Of a stretch of 64,000 bases of DNA, positions 33,153 through 40,231 are shown in pieces. Location: contig NZ_SLUM01000013.1 of assembly GCF_004345265.1 (NCBI RefSeq), positions 42,683 to 106,682 of the forward strand. Direction: 5' to 3'. This DNA comes from Allofournierella massiliensis (GTDB taxonomy: Bacteria; Bacillota; Clostridia; Oscillospirales; Ruminococcaceae). The notes under the pieces are model-generated. The model was not told the origin of the DNA and ran no database searches. It saw nothing but the letters and a program-made list of their open reading frames with translations. The translations under genes and the position numbers were made by a program. Each line of letters begins with the position of its first letter. Positions within the stretch are counted from its first letter, which is position 1.

Positions 33153-34404
33153 ATTTTTGAGACTGGGAAGATTCCACAGCGATTGCTAAACTCTGGCGGT
33201 ACTGCTCGGCCGGAGGAAAGTCTACGAACTCCACGGTTTTATCGAAATTGGCACGGACCACATCTTTGATTTCGTCCAGTGTTACCCGGAAGAATTCCCG
33301 GCGCTGATTGATAAAATTCAACTTACGGTCGGCAAAAGCTTTGTGCAGAGCCGCCTCTAGTTTGGGGGCATCGTCGGAAAAAATCATGGCATGCACGTCA
33401 AAATTGAATGGAACGGATGCATCGCCTAGTTCATCCACACGATCCATGGGGTCCAGACGGCGGGTCATGCCGATTTTATATACGTTCTCGCCGAAAGCAC
33501 CCACATTGGAGATGATGTACACATAGCCTGCGCGCTGGTTGGCTTCCCGATAATCCACATCCTTGAAAGCCTGATCGATCTTCTCCAACTGCTGCACCAG
33601 TTCTTCGCGCTTTTGCTCGATATCGGCTTTCTCGGCCTCCGAGGCGCCGGTCAGCTGGGCTTCGATTTTGCGCAGTGCATTTTGGTAGTGCCGCTGTTCC
33701 TTTTCCAGCTTCTTGCGCTCTTCCTCGATCTCTTTGGCAAGCTTCGCTTCCTCCCGCAAGCGGGCGCGGGCCTCCTTCTGTTCCTCCTTCTCCTGCTGCT
33801 TTTTTTGCTGGTATTCAAAGGCCAGATACAACTCTTCGATCTTGAGCCGATAATAGGCGGGAGTAATGGAAACTCCCATGATCGCGCCCAGCTTGGAAAT
33901 AGCATCTCGGGAAACGGTAATGCGTTTCTCGCTGGCATCCAGATTGCTGTACCGCACATGCTCAATGATGTCGTCACACTCAGCGTTAAAGGCTCGCAAT
34001 AGTAACTTTTGCATGTCAGCGACCATCTTTCGCCCTTGGGCTGCATTGTTGTTTACAGTCCAGTTGGTCAGGCCGGTAGTGGCTGCCTTTCCCCTAATCA
34101 GTTCTTTTTGCTTTGCACGGATTTCCAGCAATCGAGCGCGGTATTCATCGGCGCGCATGAAATCGTAGCGGGGCATGTAAACTCCAAAAGATTGGAGAGA
34201 AACAGCTTCATCGGTTTCGATAATTTGCGATTGCAGTTCGTCCAAACGGCGCTGTTGCTGTTCCGCTTGCTGGGTGAGTGCATCTAATTCGGCCCGGGCC
34301 TTATCGAGCGCTCCCTGTAAATCGGCCATTTCTAGCTGTTCGGGAGACATCTGTGCCCGCAGTCGTTCGATTTCTTTCTTTTCCTTAAGACCAAAAAGTG
34401 ACAC
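33151..34404 (-). CDS. DUF4041 protein with C-terminal T5orf172/GIY-YIG-like domain
   Basis: The 417-residue protein has an N-terminal coiled coil, a DUF4041-type helical middle (about 65-225, including RADEYRARLLEIRAKQKELI), a long Lys/Glu coiled coil (about 220-290), and a C-terminal GIY-YIG-related domain (about 295-400) with YVYIISNVGAFGENVYKIGMTRR in overlapping pieces and the LEAALHKAF motif. GIY-YIG relatives nick DNA; the Mug113/T5orf172 branch is mostly uncharacterised. I chose the GTG at 34404 with AAAGGCGG upstream; an earlier start at 34434 is possible. It sits between integrase and repressor, so it is expressed in the lysogen, as expected of an accessory gene. Confidence 0.75.
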   Translation of the reverse strand: MSLFGLKEKKEIERLRAQMSPEQLEMADLQGALDKARAELDALTQQAEQQQRRLDELQSQIIETDEAVSLQSFGVYMPRYDFMRADEYRARLLEIRAKQKELIRGKAATTGLTNWTVNNNAAQGRKMVADMQKLLLRAFNAECDDIIEHVRYSNLDASEKRITVSRDAISKLGAIMGVSITPAYYRLKIEELYLAFEYQQKKQQEKEEQKEARARLREEAKLAKEIEEERKKLEKEQRHYQNALRKIEAQLTGASEAEKADIEQKREELVQQLEKIDQAFKDVDYREANQRAGYVYIISNVGAFGENVYKIGMTRRLDPMDRVDELGDASVPFNFDVHAMIFSDDAPKLEAALHKAFADRKLNFINQRREFFRVTLDEIKDVVRANFDKTVEFVDFPPAEQYRQSLAIAVESSQSQK

Positions 34405-34485
34405 GATTGTTCCGCCTTTCCTTTGAATTACCAAGTTTTGGTTTCCACTATCTATCCACGCCCCATGGGAGGGGCGGCAGTTTGG

Positions 34486-35160
34486 CTATTGTACTGCAGA
34501 CAGGAAAAATACCGCTTTTCCTAAAATTCGCATTTCGTTGATTGATTCGCCGGTGTAGATCATTGGTGCGTATTTGGAATTTGCGGGTTGGAGTACAATC
34601 TGACCAGGGTACTTATACACCCGTTTCAGGGTGGCCTCGTCGCCGATCAGTACGGCAGCAATCTCGCCGTTTTCCACGTCAGGTTGTTTGCGGATATATA
34701 CGATATCCCCGTCCAGGATACGGGCGTCCACCATGCTGTCACCCTTGCAGCGTAGAGCAAAATCAGCGTGGATAAAGTCGGGGAGAGAGACTTCACCATC
34801 CAGATTTTCCTCGGCCAGAATTGGAACACCACAGGCGATCGTGCCAAGCAGGGGAACAGTCTTGGAGGCCGGGGGCACCGGGATGATGTTGGAGGGGAGA
34901 TGGAGGGTATTGTCCTTCTCTGCCGAAGCGGCGTTCCGGTCCATCGGTACGTCATAGCCCATTAGCCATGCTTCGCTTACGTCCAGAGCCTGAGCAAGAA
35001 GGTAAACCGCATCCTGTTTTGCCTCCCAGGCACCGCTAAGATAGCGTGAGATGCTGGATTTGCTGACGCCCGATTGTTTGGATAGTTCGCTTTGAGTCAT
35101 ACCCTTAGAATCCAGCCCGTCACGTAGTCGAGATTGGAATGAAGAATTTTTATCCGGCAT
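34486..35160 (-). CDS. CI-like repressor: XRE helix-turn-helix fused to S24 (LexA-type) peptidase
   Basis: This is the likely lysogeny repressor (224 residues). The N-terminal helix-turn-helix is MTQSELSKQSGVSKSSISRYL (about 20-40). The C-terminal half is a self-cleaving peptidase with a cleavage-type Ala-Cys-Gly in LLGTIACGVP (about 107), the catalytic Ser in CKGDSMVDARI and the Lys in EATLKRVY. RecA-stimulated autocleavage would induce the phage after DNA damage. The ATG at 35160 has GAGG eight bases upstream; a GTG three codons earlier is worse. Its promoter overlaps one of two repeated operators. Confidence 0.92.
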   Translation of the reverse strand: MPDKNSSFQSRLRDGLDSKGMTQSELSKQSGVSKSSISRYLSGAWEAKQDAVYLLAQALDVSEAWLMGYDVPMDRNAASAEKDNTLHLPSNIIPVPPASKTVPLLGTIACGVPILAEENLDGEVSLPDFIHADFALRCKGDSMVDARILDGDIVYIRKQPDVENGEIAAVLIGDEATLKRVYKYPGQIVLQPANSKYAPMIYTGESINEMRILGKAVFFLSAVQ

Positions 35161-35189
35161 ATCTACCACCTCATTTTGTATGTGTTTAT

Positions 35190-35218
35190 ATTATATCCCT
35201 AGAATTGCGGAAAATCAA
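35190..35218 (-). promoter_or_regulatory. Repressor promoter (leftward)
   Basis: On the minus strand TTGATT, a 17-bp spacer and a perfect TATAAT. The -35 and spacer lie inside the left operator-like repeat. Confidence 0.8.
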
Positions 35219-35220
35219 CA
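35202..35220 (-). promoter_or_regulatory. Left operator-like repeat of the immunity region
   Basis: On the minus strand TGTTGATTTTCCGCAATTC. It differs from the right copy at three of 19 positions or fewer and covers the -35 of the repressor promoter. Confidence 0.6.
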
Positions 35221-35256
35221 TTTTTCAAAATTAAGTTGATGAATATCAAAAAACGG

Positions 35257-35275
35257 TGTTGACTTTGCGCAATTC
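35257..35275 (+). promoter_or_regulatory. Right operator-like repeat of the immunity region
   Basis: TGTTGACTTTGCGCAATTC, in inverted orientation to the left copy, covers the -35 of the rightward early promoter. Confidence 0.6.
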
Positions 35276-35287
35276 GTGTGCTAAACT
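35259..35287 (+). promoter_or_regulatory. Early rightward promoter
   Basis: TTGACT, a 17-bp spacer and TAAACT, driving the Cro-like gene and the early operon. Confidence 0.75.
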
Positions 35288-35334
35288 GACCTTGTGGTTG
35301 AGAAACCGCAACCAAAAGGAGGGAGGTGAGAGAA

Positions 35335-35553
35335 GTGCCTGAAATGAACTACAACCCGCTGCTTGGAAGGATTAAGGAGTTTGGATTGACCCAAAAAGAA
35401 TGCGCAAAGATACTGGGAATTAGCGAGGGACAGCTTAGTCGGAAGCTGTCTGGCGAGTATGTTTTCCGCCAAGATGAAATCAACGGTCTGTGCAATATTC
35501 TTGATATTGATGCGCATGAAATCGGAAAATATTTTTTTTGCCCTAAGAGTTGA
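35335..35553 (+). CDS. Cro-like DNA-binding protein (DUF739/XRE type)
   Basis: This small protein (72 residues) has one helix-turn-helix, LTQKECAKILGISEGQLSRKL, followed by a FRQDEINGLCNILDI segment typical of DUF739-type phage regulators. It is the first gene rightward from the divergent immunity region, the position of Cro, and probably opposes the S24 repressor. Start choice is uncertain: GTG at 35335 is best spaced from GGAGGGAGG, with GTG at 35326 and ATG at 35344 as alternatives. Confidence 0.8.
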   Translation: MPEMNYNPLLGRIKEFGLTQKECAKILGISEGQLSRKLSGEYVFRQDEINGLCNILDIDAHEIGKYFFCPKS

Positions 35554-35582
35554 GAAACATCAACCGACGAAAGGAGAACCGC

Positions 35583-36155
35583 ATGAACAACTTACAGATT
35601 TTCGTGTACAGCGGCGAGCAGCTGCGAACCGTCCAGCGAGATGACGGCTTGTGGTGGGTGCTGAGGGATGTTTGCCGGGTGCTGGGCATGAGCAACCCCG
35701 CCATGGTGGCAGGGCGGCTGGATGAGGACGAAAGAGCTGATGTAAGTTTGCCTTACACCAGCTCCAACGGGGTCACTCAGACCCGCGTCACCACCATCGT
35801 CAACGAACCCGGCCTGTACTCCGTCATCCTTCGGTCGGACAAGCCGGAGGCCAAGCAGTTCAAGCGCTGGGTGACCCACGATGTGCTGCCCAGCATCCGT
35901 AAGACCGGAGCTTATGGCGTGCCGCCGGAACGATTGGCCAAGCTGGATGAATATCAGGCAAAGCTGGATCGGAACCGCAAGCTGCTGGCGGATATTGAAC
36001 GCATCACCGCTCAGGCCGGCAGGCAAGCACACGAAGCCCGGAAACGCTATGACGAGTGGCGCAAGACACGGGAAGGGATCCGCGATAATGTGCGCTTCTG
36101 GGAAGAGTGCATTGCCCAGGAGATCAGGCAGCTGAGCGAAGGAGCAATGGAATAA
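35583..36155 (+). CDS. Bro-N domain phage antirepressor-like protein
   Basis: The 190-residue protein has an N-terminal Bro-N domain (about 1-105), with WWVLRDVCRVLGMSNPA and a conserved GLYSVILRSDKPEAKQFKRW motif. This is followed by a helical, charged C-terminal part in place of the usual KilA/ANT domain. Bro-N proteins bind DNA and often act as antirepressors controlling induction. AAAGGAGAACCGC precedes the ATG at 35583. It follows the Cro-like gene in the early operon. Confidence 0.85.
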   Translation: MNNLQIFVYSGEQLRTVQRDDGLWWVLRDVCRVLGMSNPAMVAGRLDEDERADVSLPYTSSNGVTQTRVTTIVNEPGLYSVILRSDKPEAKQFKRWVTHDVLPSIRKTGAYGVPPERLAKLDEYQAKLDRNRKLLADIERITAQAGRQAHEARKRYDEWRKTREGIRDNVRFWEECIAQEIRQLSEGAME

Positions 36156-36191
36156 AAAAGCCTGCACAAGGCGGCGGAAAGGAGTAACTCT

Positions 36192-36554
36192 ATGGATTCC
36201 AAAATAAAAGAAATGCTCGAAAAGCAGTTGCAGCTGCTCTCCGAGCGTTCTGAAGAAGCTATTCTGGAAGAATTACCAAATCTCACACGGGCAATGATTG
36301 AGACCGCAACGCTCTTGAGCGGAGTGCGGAGTCAAGAATCTCCGCTCGATGCGGTTTCAAGTGCAGTCAAGGCGTGTATCCGGAGTCACCAGAATAGTGA
36401 CCGGGCATCGACTGAATTAAAAGGCATCCCTACCAACCAACTCGTGGAGGAGTTGGTCGATAGAGATGGCGTAGAAAAAATTGTCCTTCCGCCTTATCAA
36501 AAATCCAAGTTTGAGGCCGAAGGACCGGCAGTTGTGCTGATGGTTACAGACTAA
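36192..36554 (+). CDS. Phage early protein, C-terminus BC1881-like
   Basis: This 120-residue protein is helical and charged in its first 70 residues. The last ~45 residues (NQLVEELVDRDGVEKIV, then EAEGPAVVLMVTD) resemble what I remember of the small phage family BC1881. Function is unknown. A GAAAGGAG ribosome site precedes the ATG. Its 3' end overlaps the convergent KTSC gene by four bases. Confidence 0.6.
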   Translation: MDSKIKEMLEKQLQLLSERSEEAILEELPNLTRAMIETATLLSGVRSQESPLDAVSSAVKACIRSHQNSDRASTELKGIPTNQLVEELVDRDGVEKIVLPPYQKSKFEAEGPAVVLMVTD

Positions 36555-36766
36555 GAAATTCGCTGATAAGCATAGCGATTCTTTATGAATGCATGAAAAT
36601 ATTTGCCATGAGAGGGAGCATTCATAAGGCCTTCATAAACAGAGCGAGGTACGTCGGCGTAGGAATAGAGTGTTCCGGAGTGGAATGCAACATATAGCGT
36701 TCCTGAAGAACCACCCACATATCCGATACTCGCGATGTTTGAAGAATTCACCGGAATCATATTCAT
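36551..36766 (-). CDS. KTSC domain protein, oppositely oriented accessory gene
   Basis: This small protein (71 residues) fits the KTSC domain: SSNIASIGYVGGSSGTLYV, then FHSGTLYSYADVP and APSHGKYFHAFIKNRY, with the K-x-S-type ending degenerate. KTSC domains occur alone in phages and joined to lysyl-tRNA synthetase-like proteins, without known function. GGAGG precedes the ATG at 36766, and a promoter lies at 36790-36818. It is the only minus-strand gene in the early region, so it can be expressed in the lysogen, like a moron. Confidence 0.8.
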   Translation of the reverse strand: MNMIPVNSSNIASIGYVGGSSGTLYVAFHSGTLYSYADVPRSVYEGLMNAPSHGKYFHAFIKNRYAYQRIS

Positions 36767-36789
36767 GTAAATCACCTCCTTTCCAGCTC

Positions 36790-36818
36790 ATTGTAGCACT
36801 GGCCGGGAAGTTGGACAA
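36790..36818 (-). promoter_or_regulatory. Promoter of the KTSC gene
   Basis: On the minus strand TTGTCC, a 17-bp spacer and TACAAT, 24 bp ahead of the ATG. Confidence 0.65.
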
Positions 36819-36876
36819 GAAACGAATAGACCATTTTGTTGATGCCGGCAAAATGGTCCGAAGAAAGGAGTAAACC

Positions 36877-37065
36877 ATGCGTACCGATGAAAAGGTCATG
36901 GAGTATCTGGAGCGGGCTGAGCGTTACGCATGCACCCCGTTGGGGCAACGTGACCCTGATGAATTTAAGGCGCTTATGGCTCTGAAGGCAGAAATCCACA
37001 AAGAATGGAGGGAACATAATGCCTGTACAAAGAAGGTTGTTCCTGCAGCTGCGGCATCGGATTGA
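36877..37065 (+). CDS. Small phage protein of unknown function
   Basis: This 62-residue charged helical protein begins MRTDEKVMEYLERAERY. GAAAGGAG lies before the ATG. It overlaps the next gene by 47 bases in another frame, which is tolerable in phage early regions but leaves some doubt about which frame matters there. No family is recognised. Confidence 0.6.
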   Translation: MRTDEKVMEYLERAERYACTPLGQRDPDEFKALMALKAEIHKEWREHNACTKKVVPAAAASD

Positions 37066-37273
37066 AGATGCCGGATATCAGGATCAGGAGTTTGCCGCAG
37101 AAATGGGCTGGCCGGGTTCGGTTCTGTCGGCCAGGCTGAATGGGCGTACGCCCTGGAGCATGGCCGACGCCTTCCGGGCCTGCGGCCTGCTGCAAATTCC
37201 GCTTGAAGAAATGTCCAACTATTTTGCCGATGCCGTTGAGGCAGAGGCACGAAAGGAGCGAGCAAGATGCTGA
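37019..37273 (+). CDS. Small phage protein, possibly helix-turn-helix
   Basis: The 84-residue protein has DQEFAAEMGWPGSVLSARLNGRTPWSM in overlapping pieces that could form a helix-turn-helix like phage regulators, followed by ACGLLQIPLEEMSNYFAD, typical of XRE-type proteins that dose repressor-like folds. GGAGGG precedes its ATG. A DNA-binding role is inferred. Confidence 0.6.
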   Translation: MPVQRRLFLQLRHRIEDAGYQDQEFAAEMGWPGSVLSARLNGRTPWSMADAFRACGLLQIPLEEMSNYFADAVEAEARKERARC

Positions 37274-37545
37274 AAAAAGAAAGCGCCCAGCTGCGGCAAC
37301 AGCTGGACGCCAGAAACCCCTTGCGGGGTGCCTCGAAGAGCACCCCCATTGTACCACTTTTTCGCCGAGGTTTAAAGACCCTGATTGGCTGCATCCAGGT
37401 GGCTGCTTTTGGTGCGGCCGTGTGTTTGGGGTGTGGGGGGCTTGAGTGGCTTTACCACAAAGCCCCGGCGCTGACTGTGTTCGCGCTTTTCGTATTGCTT
37501 GTGGCTTTGGTGAGCCGTGAACTGATTCATCAATGGAGGGACTAA
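37267..37545 (+). CDS. Small membrane protein of the prophage
   Basis: The 92-residue protein has a soluble basic N-terminus then two hydrophobic stretches (about 38-56 and 67-83), suggesting a two-helix membrane protein. Function is unknown; it is too early in the gene order for a holin. It overlaps the previous gene by seven bases and has AAAGGAGC upstream. Confidence 0.6.
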   Translation: MLKKESAQLRQQLDARNPLRGASKSTPIVPLFRRGLKTLIGCIQVAAFGAAVCLGCGGLEWLYHKAPALTVFALFVLLVALVSRELIHQWRD

Positions 37546-37549
37546 GCAC

Positions 37550-37888
37550 ATGTATGCAATTAAATTGACCCCGGGGATGGCCCCGGAGATCGTGGAGCTG
37601 AGCAACGGCGTACAGGCTGAACTGGCCGGGGCCCCGTATGCCGTGAGCATTGACCCGGCGGGCCTGTTCTTCGCCTTTGTGGATGAGATGGCGCAGTTGG
37701 AATGTGCTGGCGAGGGTGGGTACTATTGCCGGGCTACCCACGAACACCTGTACGGCACGGTGTTCGTGACCCGCCATGATTGCCAGCTGGAGCCGTGTAG
37801 TATCCACGCAGAGGATATTGGCCGTGTGATCGGACTGCTGAAGGAATTCGACGCATGGGAGGAGGACAATCATGCAAGTGGTTTGTAA
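37550..37888 (+). CDS. Phage early protein of unknown function
   Basis: The 112-residue soluble protein begins MYAIKLTPGMAPEIVELSNG and ends in acidic residues. It overlaps the DUF3846 gene by 17 bases. Its start resembles the opening of DUF3846 proteins, so a diverged relative is possible, but no firm family is seen. Confidence 0.6.
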   Translation: MYAIKLTPGMAPEIVELSNGVQAELAGAPYAVSIDPAGLFFAFVDEMAQLECAGEGGYYCRATHEHLYGTVFVTRHDCQLEPCSIHAEDIGRVIGLLKEFDAWEEDNHASGL

Positions 37889-38165
37889 ATCACCCGGGCG
37901 GCCGCCGGTGGTGGCACAGGTGGATAACACATTGGAGGCGTTACAGCATGCCGTAGGCGGCCCGATCGAGACCGTGACGCTTGCCCGGGACGCCGTCATC
38001 ATCTGCAACGAGGAGGGCAGACTGATGGGGTTGCCGCACAACTGCCGCTTTCCCGGGATTGATTTTGTCGGGACGATTCTTGTGGTCGGGGTCGATGGAG
38101 ACGAATTTTCCGGCCTGAGCGAGGCGGACGCAAAAACGGTTGTCCGTTGGCTTGGAGGTGCATAA
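37872..38165 (+). CDS. DUF3846 domain protein
   Basis: This 97-residue protein shows the DUF3846 pattern: a short N-terminal strand, LEALQHAVGGPIETV, then the conserved ICNEEGRLMGLPHNCRF and the FVGTILVVG strand. The family is common in phages and plasmids and its role is unknown. GGGAGGAC lies upstream of the ATG. Confidence 0.85.
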   Translation: MQVVCKSPGRPPVVAQVDNTLEALQHAVGGPIETVTLARDAVIICNEEGRLMGLPHNCRFPGIDFVGTILVVGVDGDEFSGLSEADAKTVVRWLGGA

Positions 38166-38167
38166 GG

Positions 38168-40231
38168 ATGGCCACTATCTACATCTGCAAGTGCGGGCGT
38201 CAAGTGCGCAAGAGCACCAACGCCGACAACACCGGCAACCGGGATACCGAAAACTGCAAGGGCTGCCCGTACCTGCTGCCCTGGGGGCCCACCCAGTGGG
38301 ACGCCACCCGCCACGCTATGGTGACCGATGTCAAAGGCTACGAATGCAGGATGTCACCGTCCTTGGACTATGCCACCTACTACCAGGGCGGCGGTGAAGA
38401 TAAATGTGTGCTGCACATCTACAGCCTGGATTATGACTTCCTGGACCGGGTGACCGCTTGGGCAGCCAAGCAATTTCCCGACAAGGAAATCAGCTGCAGC
38501 TTTGACCGCAGCAAGATCCGCGCCACCGAGTTTATCGGCGGGCTTTATGGCATGTCCGTTTACCCGATGCAGAACAAGAAGGGCATGGCCGCGAAGGCTG
38601 CTCTGATCGAACGCTTCTTTGGTCCGGACGGGCACCGGCTGGATACGACCCCGGAAGAAGAAAAAGCCATTGTACTGGCCGCCATCGAGGCGGGCAAAGC
38701 GAAGGCAAGCGGAAAGGAAAAAGATATGCAAGTATACACAAACCAGTACGGCACCCTTTTTGCCGTGCGTGAACATAATGGTTCACCTGCATTGATGTGC
38801 AAGGCAAAAGAATCTGAGCAGTGGGTTATGAGTGGTGTTCTGGCCGCCGTGAAGGATGACGCCAAAACGATCGGAGAGCTTCAGGCAGTTTTGGACAAAG
38901 CTGCTCAGAAGTACAATTGGGAGCCGGTGGAGAATGTGCCGGTCGAAAACCCTACCAATGCCGCCGAAGATGTGCAGCAGTGTGCTCCTACTGCATCGGA
39001 TGTGCTGCTCTCGCAGTCCCAGAGTGTCAATGCCGATGCGCAGCAAGGCGGCGGAGATGATTCTGAAAACCCTACTTATTCGGCTGTTGCCACTGCTGCG
39101 GCAGAGGAAACTGCGGCCACCCCGGAACCGTTGGATTTGGCCAGTATGACGGTGGCACCTGTTGCAAAGACCAGCGCAGCGACGACCGGTGCCGACGAAA
39201 ATATTCTTGTTGGCAGTGGTGGGCTGACAGCCTTTGATTTCTCGGCGCTGGGTGACTTGGCCGAGCAGGCAGCCGAAGCGGACGAGCAGTTCAATTTGCA
39301 CTATGGCCGGGCGCAGGACGAATATCTGGTATCCTGCATCTATTTGGCTCGTATTCACGAACTTACAGCAAAAGCTGGGCGATACGGCGGTGGAACTTGG
39401 ACGGCTTGGTATCAGAGTAAGGGAATCAGCGAAGGCAGCGCCCGAACCATGGTGCAAAATGGAGACGGTTTTAAATCCGCAAGCGTTGCGGATTTAAAAA
39501 ATCTTCCGGTTCTCACCAAGAAGGATCTTAATCTGATCGCCCGTAATGGCGTAGCGAATCAGGTGGTTGAAGCAGCCGGGGAAGGTGATTCGGACCGGAT
39601 TCAGGACATTCTGAACCAGCTAAAAGCCGTCCAGACCGAGCGGGACGAAGCGCGGAAAGCCAAAGAAAAGGCTGAGCAGGAGCGTGACGCAGCCCGGGAT
39701 GCGCAGGCCAATCTTTCCGCCATGGCCAACAAATTCTCCAAGCAGAGAGACGCCGCCGAACAGCGGATAGAGGATGCCGAGCACCGGGCCGAGGAGGCCG
39801 AGCGTCGCGCCCGGGCAGCTGAAGAAGATGCGGCCGGCTGGAAGCAGGCCGGTCTCGAGATGCAGGAGCTTGTCGACCAGCGGGATGAGCGTATCCGAGA
39901 GCTGGAATCCGGTATTACCGTCGAGGCCGCTGCGGTTGATCAGGAGGAAATCGAGCGCCGGGCCAACGAGCTGTCTGAACCTCTGCTCAAGATTATCAAC
40001 CAGAGGGACGAGCAGATCAAGCAGATGGCATCCGGGAACACGGTGTCCGCTCAGGCTTCCGTCCTGGAGCAGTATTTGCGCACTATGCAGACCTCGCTGC
40101 TGAGCAATGCCCAACGCGCGGAGCTGGCTTTTTACGATGTCGGCGCGCTGGACAGCTTAGCCCGGGCGCTGCGTGAATTTGCGGACTCGATCGACGAAAT
40201 TTTTGAGGATAGGAGCGAGGACAATGATTAA
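38168..40231 (+). CDS. Large phage protein with Cys-rich N-terminus, DUF3102-like middle and coiled-coil C-terminus
   Basis: The first ~40 residues of this 687-residue protein contain CKCGRQ and CKGCPY, which may bind zinc. A variable acidic linker (about 260-345) follows. Residues 365-470 (ALGDLAEQAAEADEQFN, then YLARIHELTAKAGRYGGGTW) look like the DUF3102/KfrA-like phage domain, and the rest is a long Glu/Arg coiled coil to the C-terminus. It is adjacent to the SMC-like ATPase gene, overlapping it by eight bases, so it may be its partner in replication or recombination. Start ATG at 38168 has GGAGG upstream. Confidence 0.6.
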   Translation: MATIYICKCGRQVRKSTNADNTGNRDTENCKGCPYLLPWGPTQWDATRHAMVTDVKGYECRMSPSLDYATYYQGGGEDKCVLHIYSLDYDFLDRVTAWAAKQFPDKEISCSFDRSKIRATEFIGGLYGMSVYPMQNKKGMAAKAALIERFFGPDGHRLDTTPEEEKAIVLAAIEAGKAKASGKEKDMQVYTNQYGTLFAVREHNGSPALMCKAKESEQWVMSGVLAAVKDDAKTIGELQAVLDKAAQKYNWEPVENVPVENPTNAAEDVQQCAPTASDVLLSQSQSVNADAQQGGGDDSENPTYSAVATAAAEETAATPEPLDLASMTVAPVAKTSAATTGADENILVGSGGLTAFDFSALGDLAEQAAEADEQFNLHYGRAQDEYLVSCIYLARIHELTAKAGRYGGGTWTAWYQSKGISEGSARTMVQNGDGFKSASVADLKNLPVLTKKDLNLIARNGVANQVVEAAGEGDSDRIQDILNQLKAVQTERDEARKAKEKAEQERDAARDAQANLSAMANKFSKQRDAAEQRIEDAEHRAEEAERRARAAEEDAAGWKQAGLEMQELVDQRDERIRELESGITVEAAAVDQEEIERRANELSEPLLKIINQRDEQIKQMASGNTVSAQASVLEQYLRTMQTSLLSNAQRAELAFYDVGALDSLARALREFADSIDEIFEDRSEDND

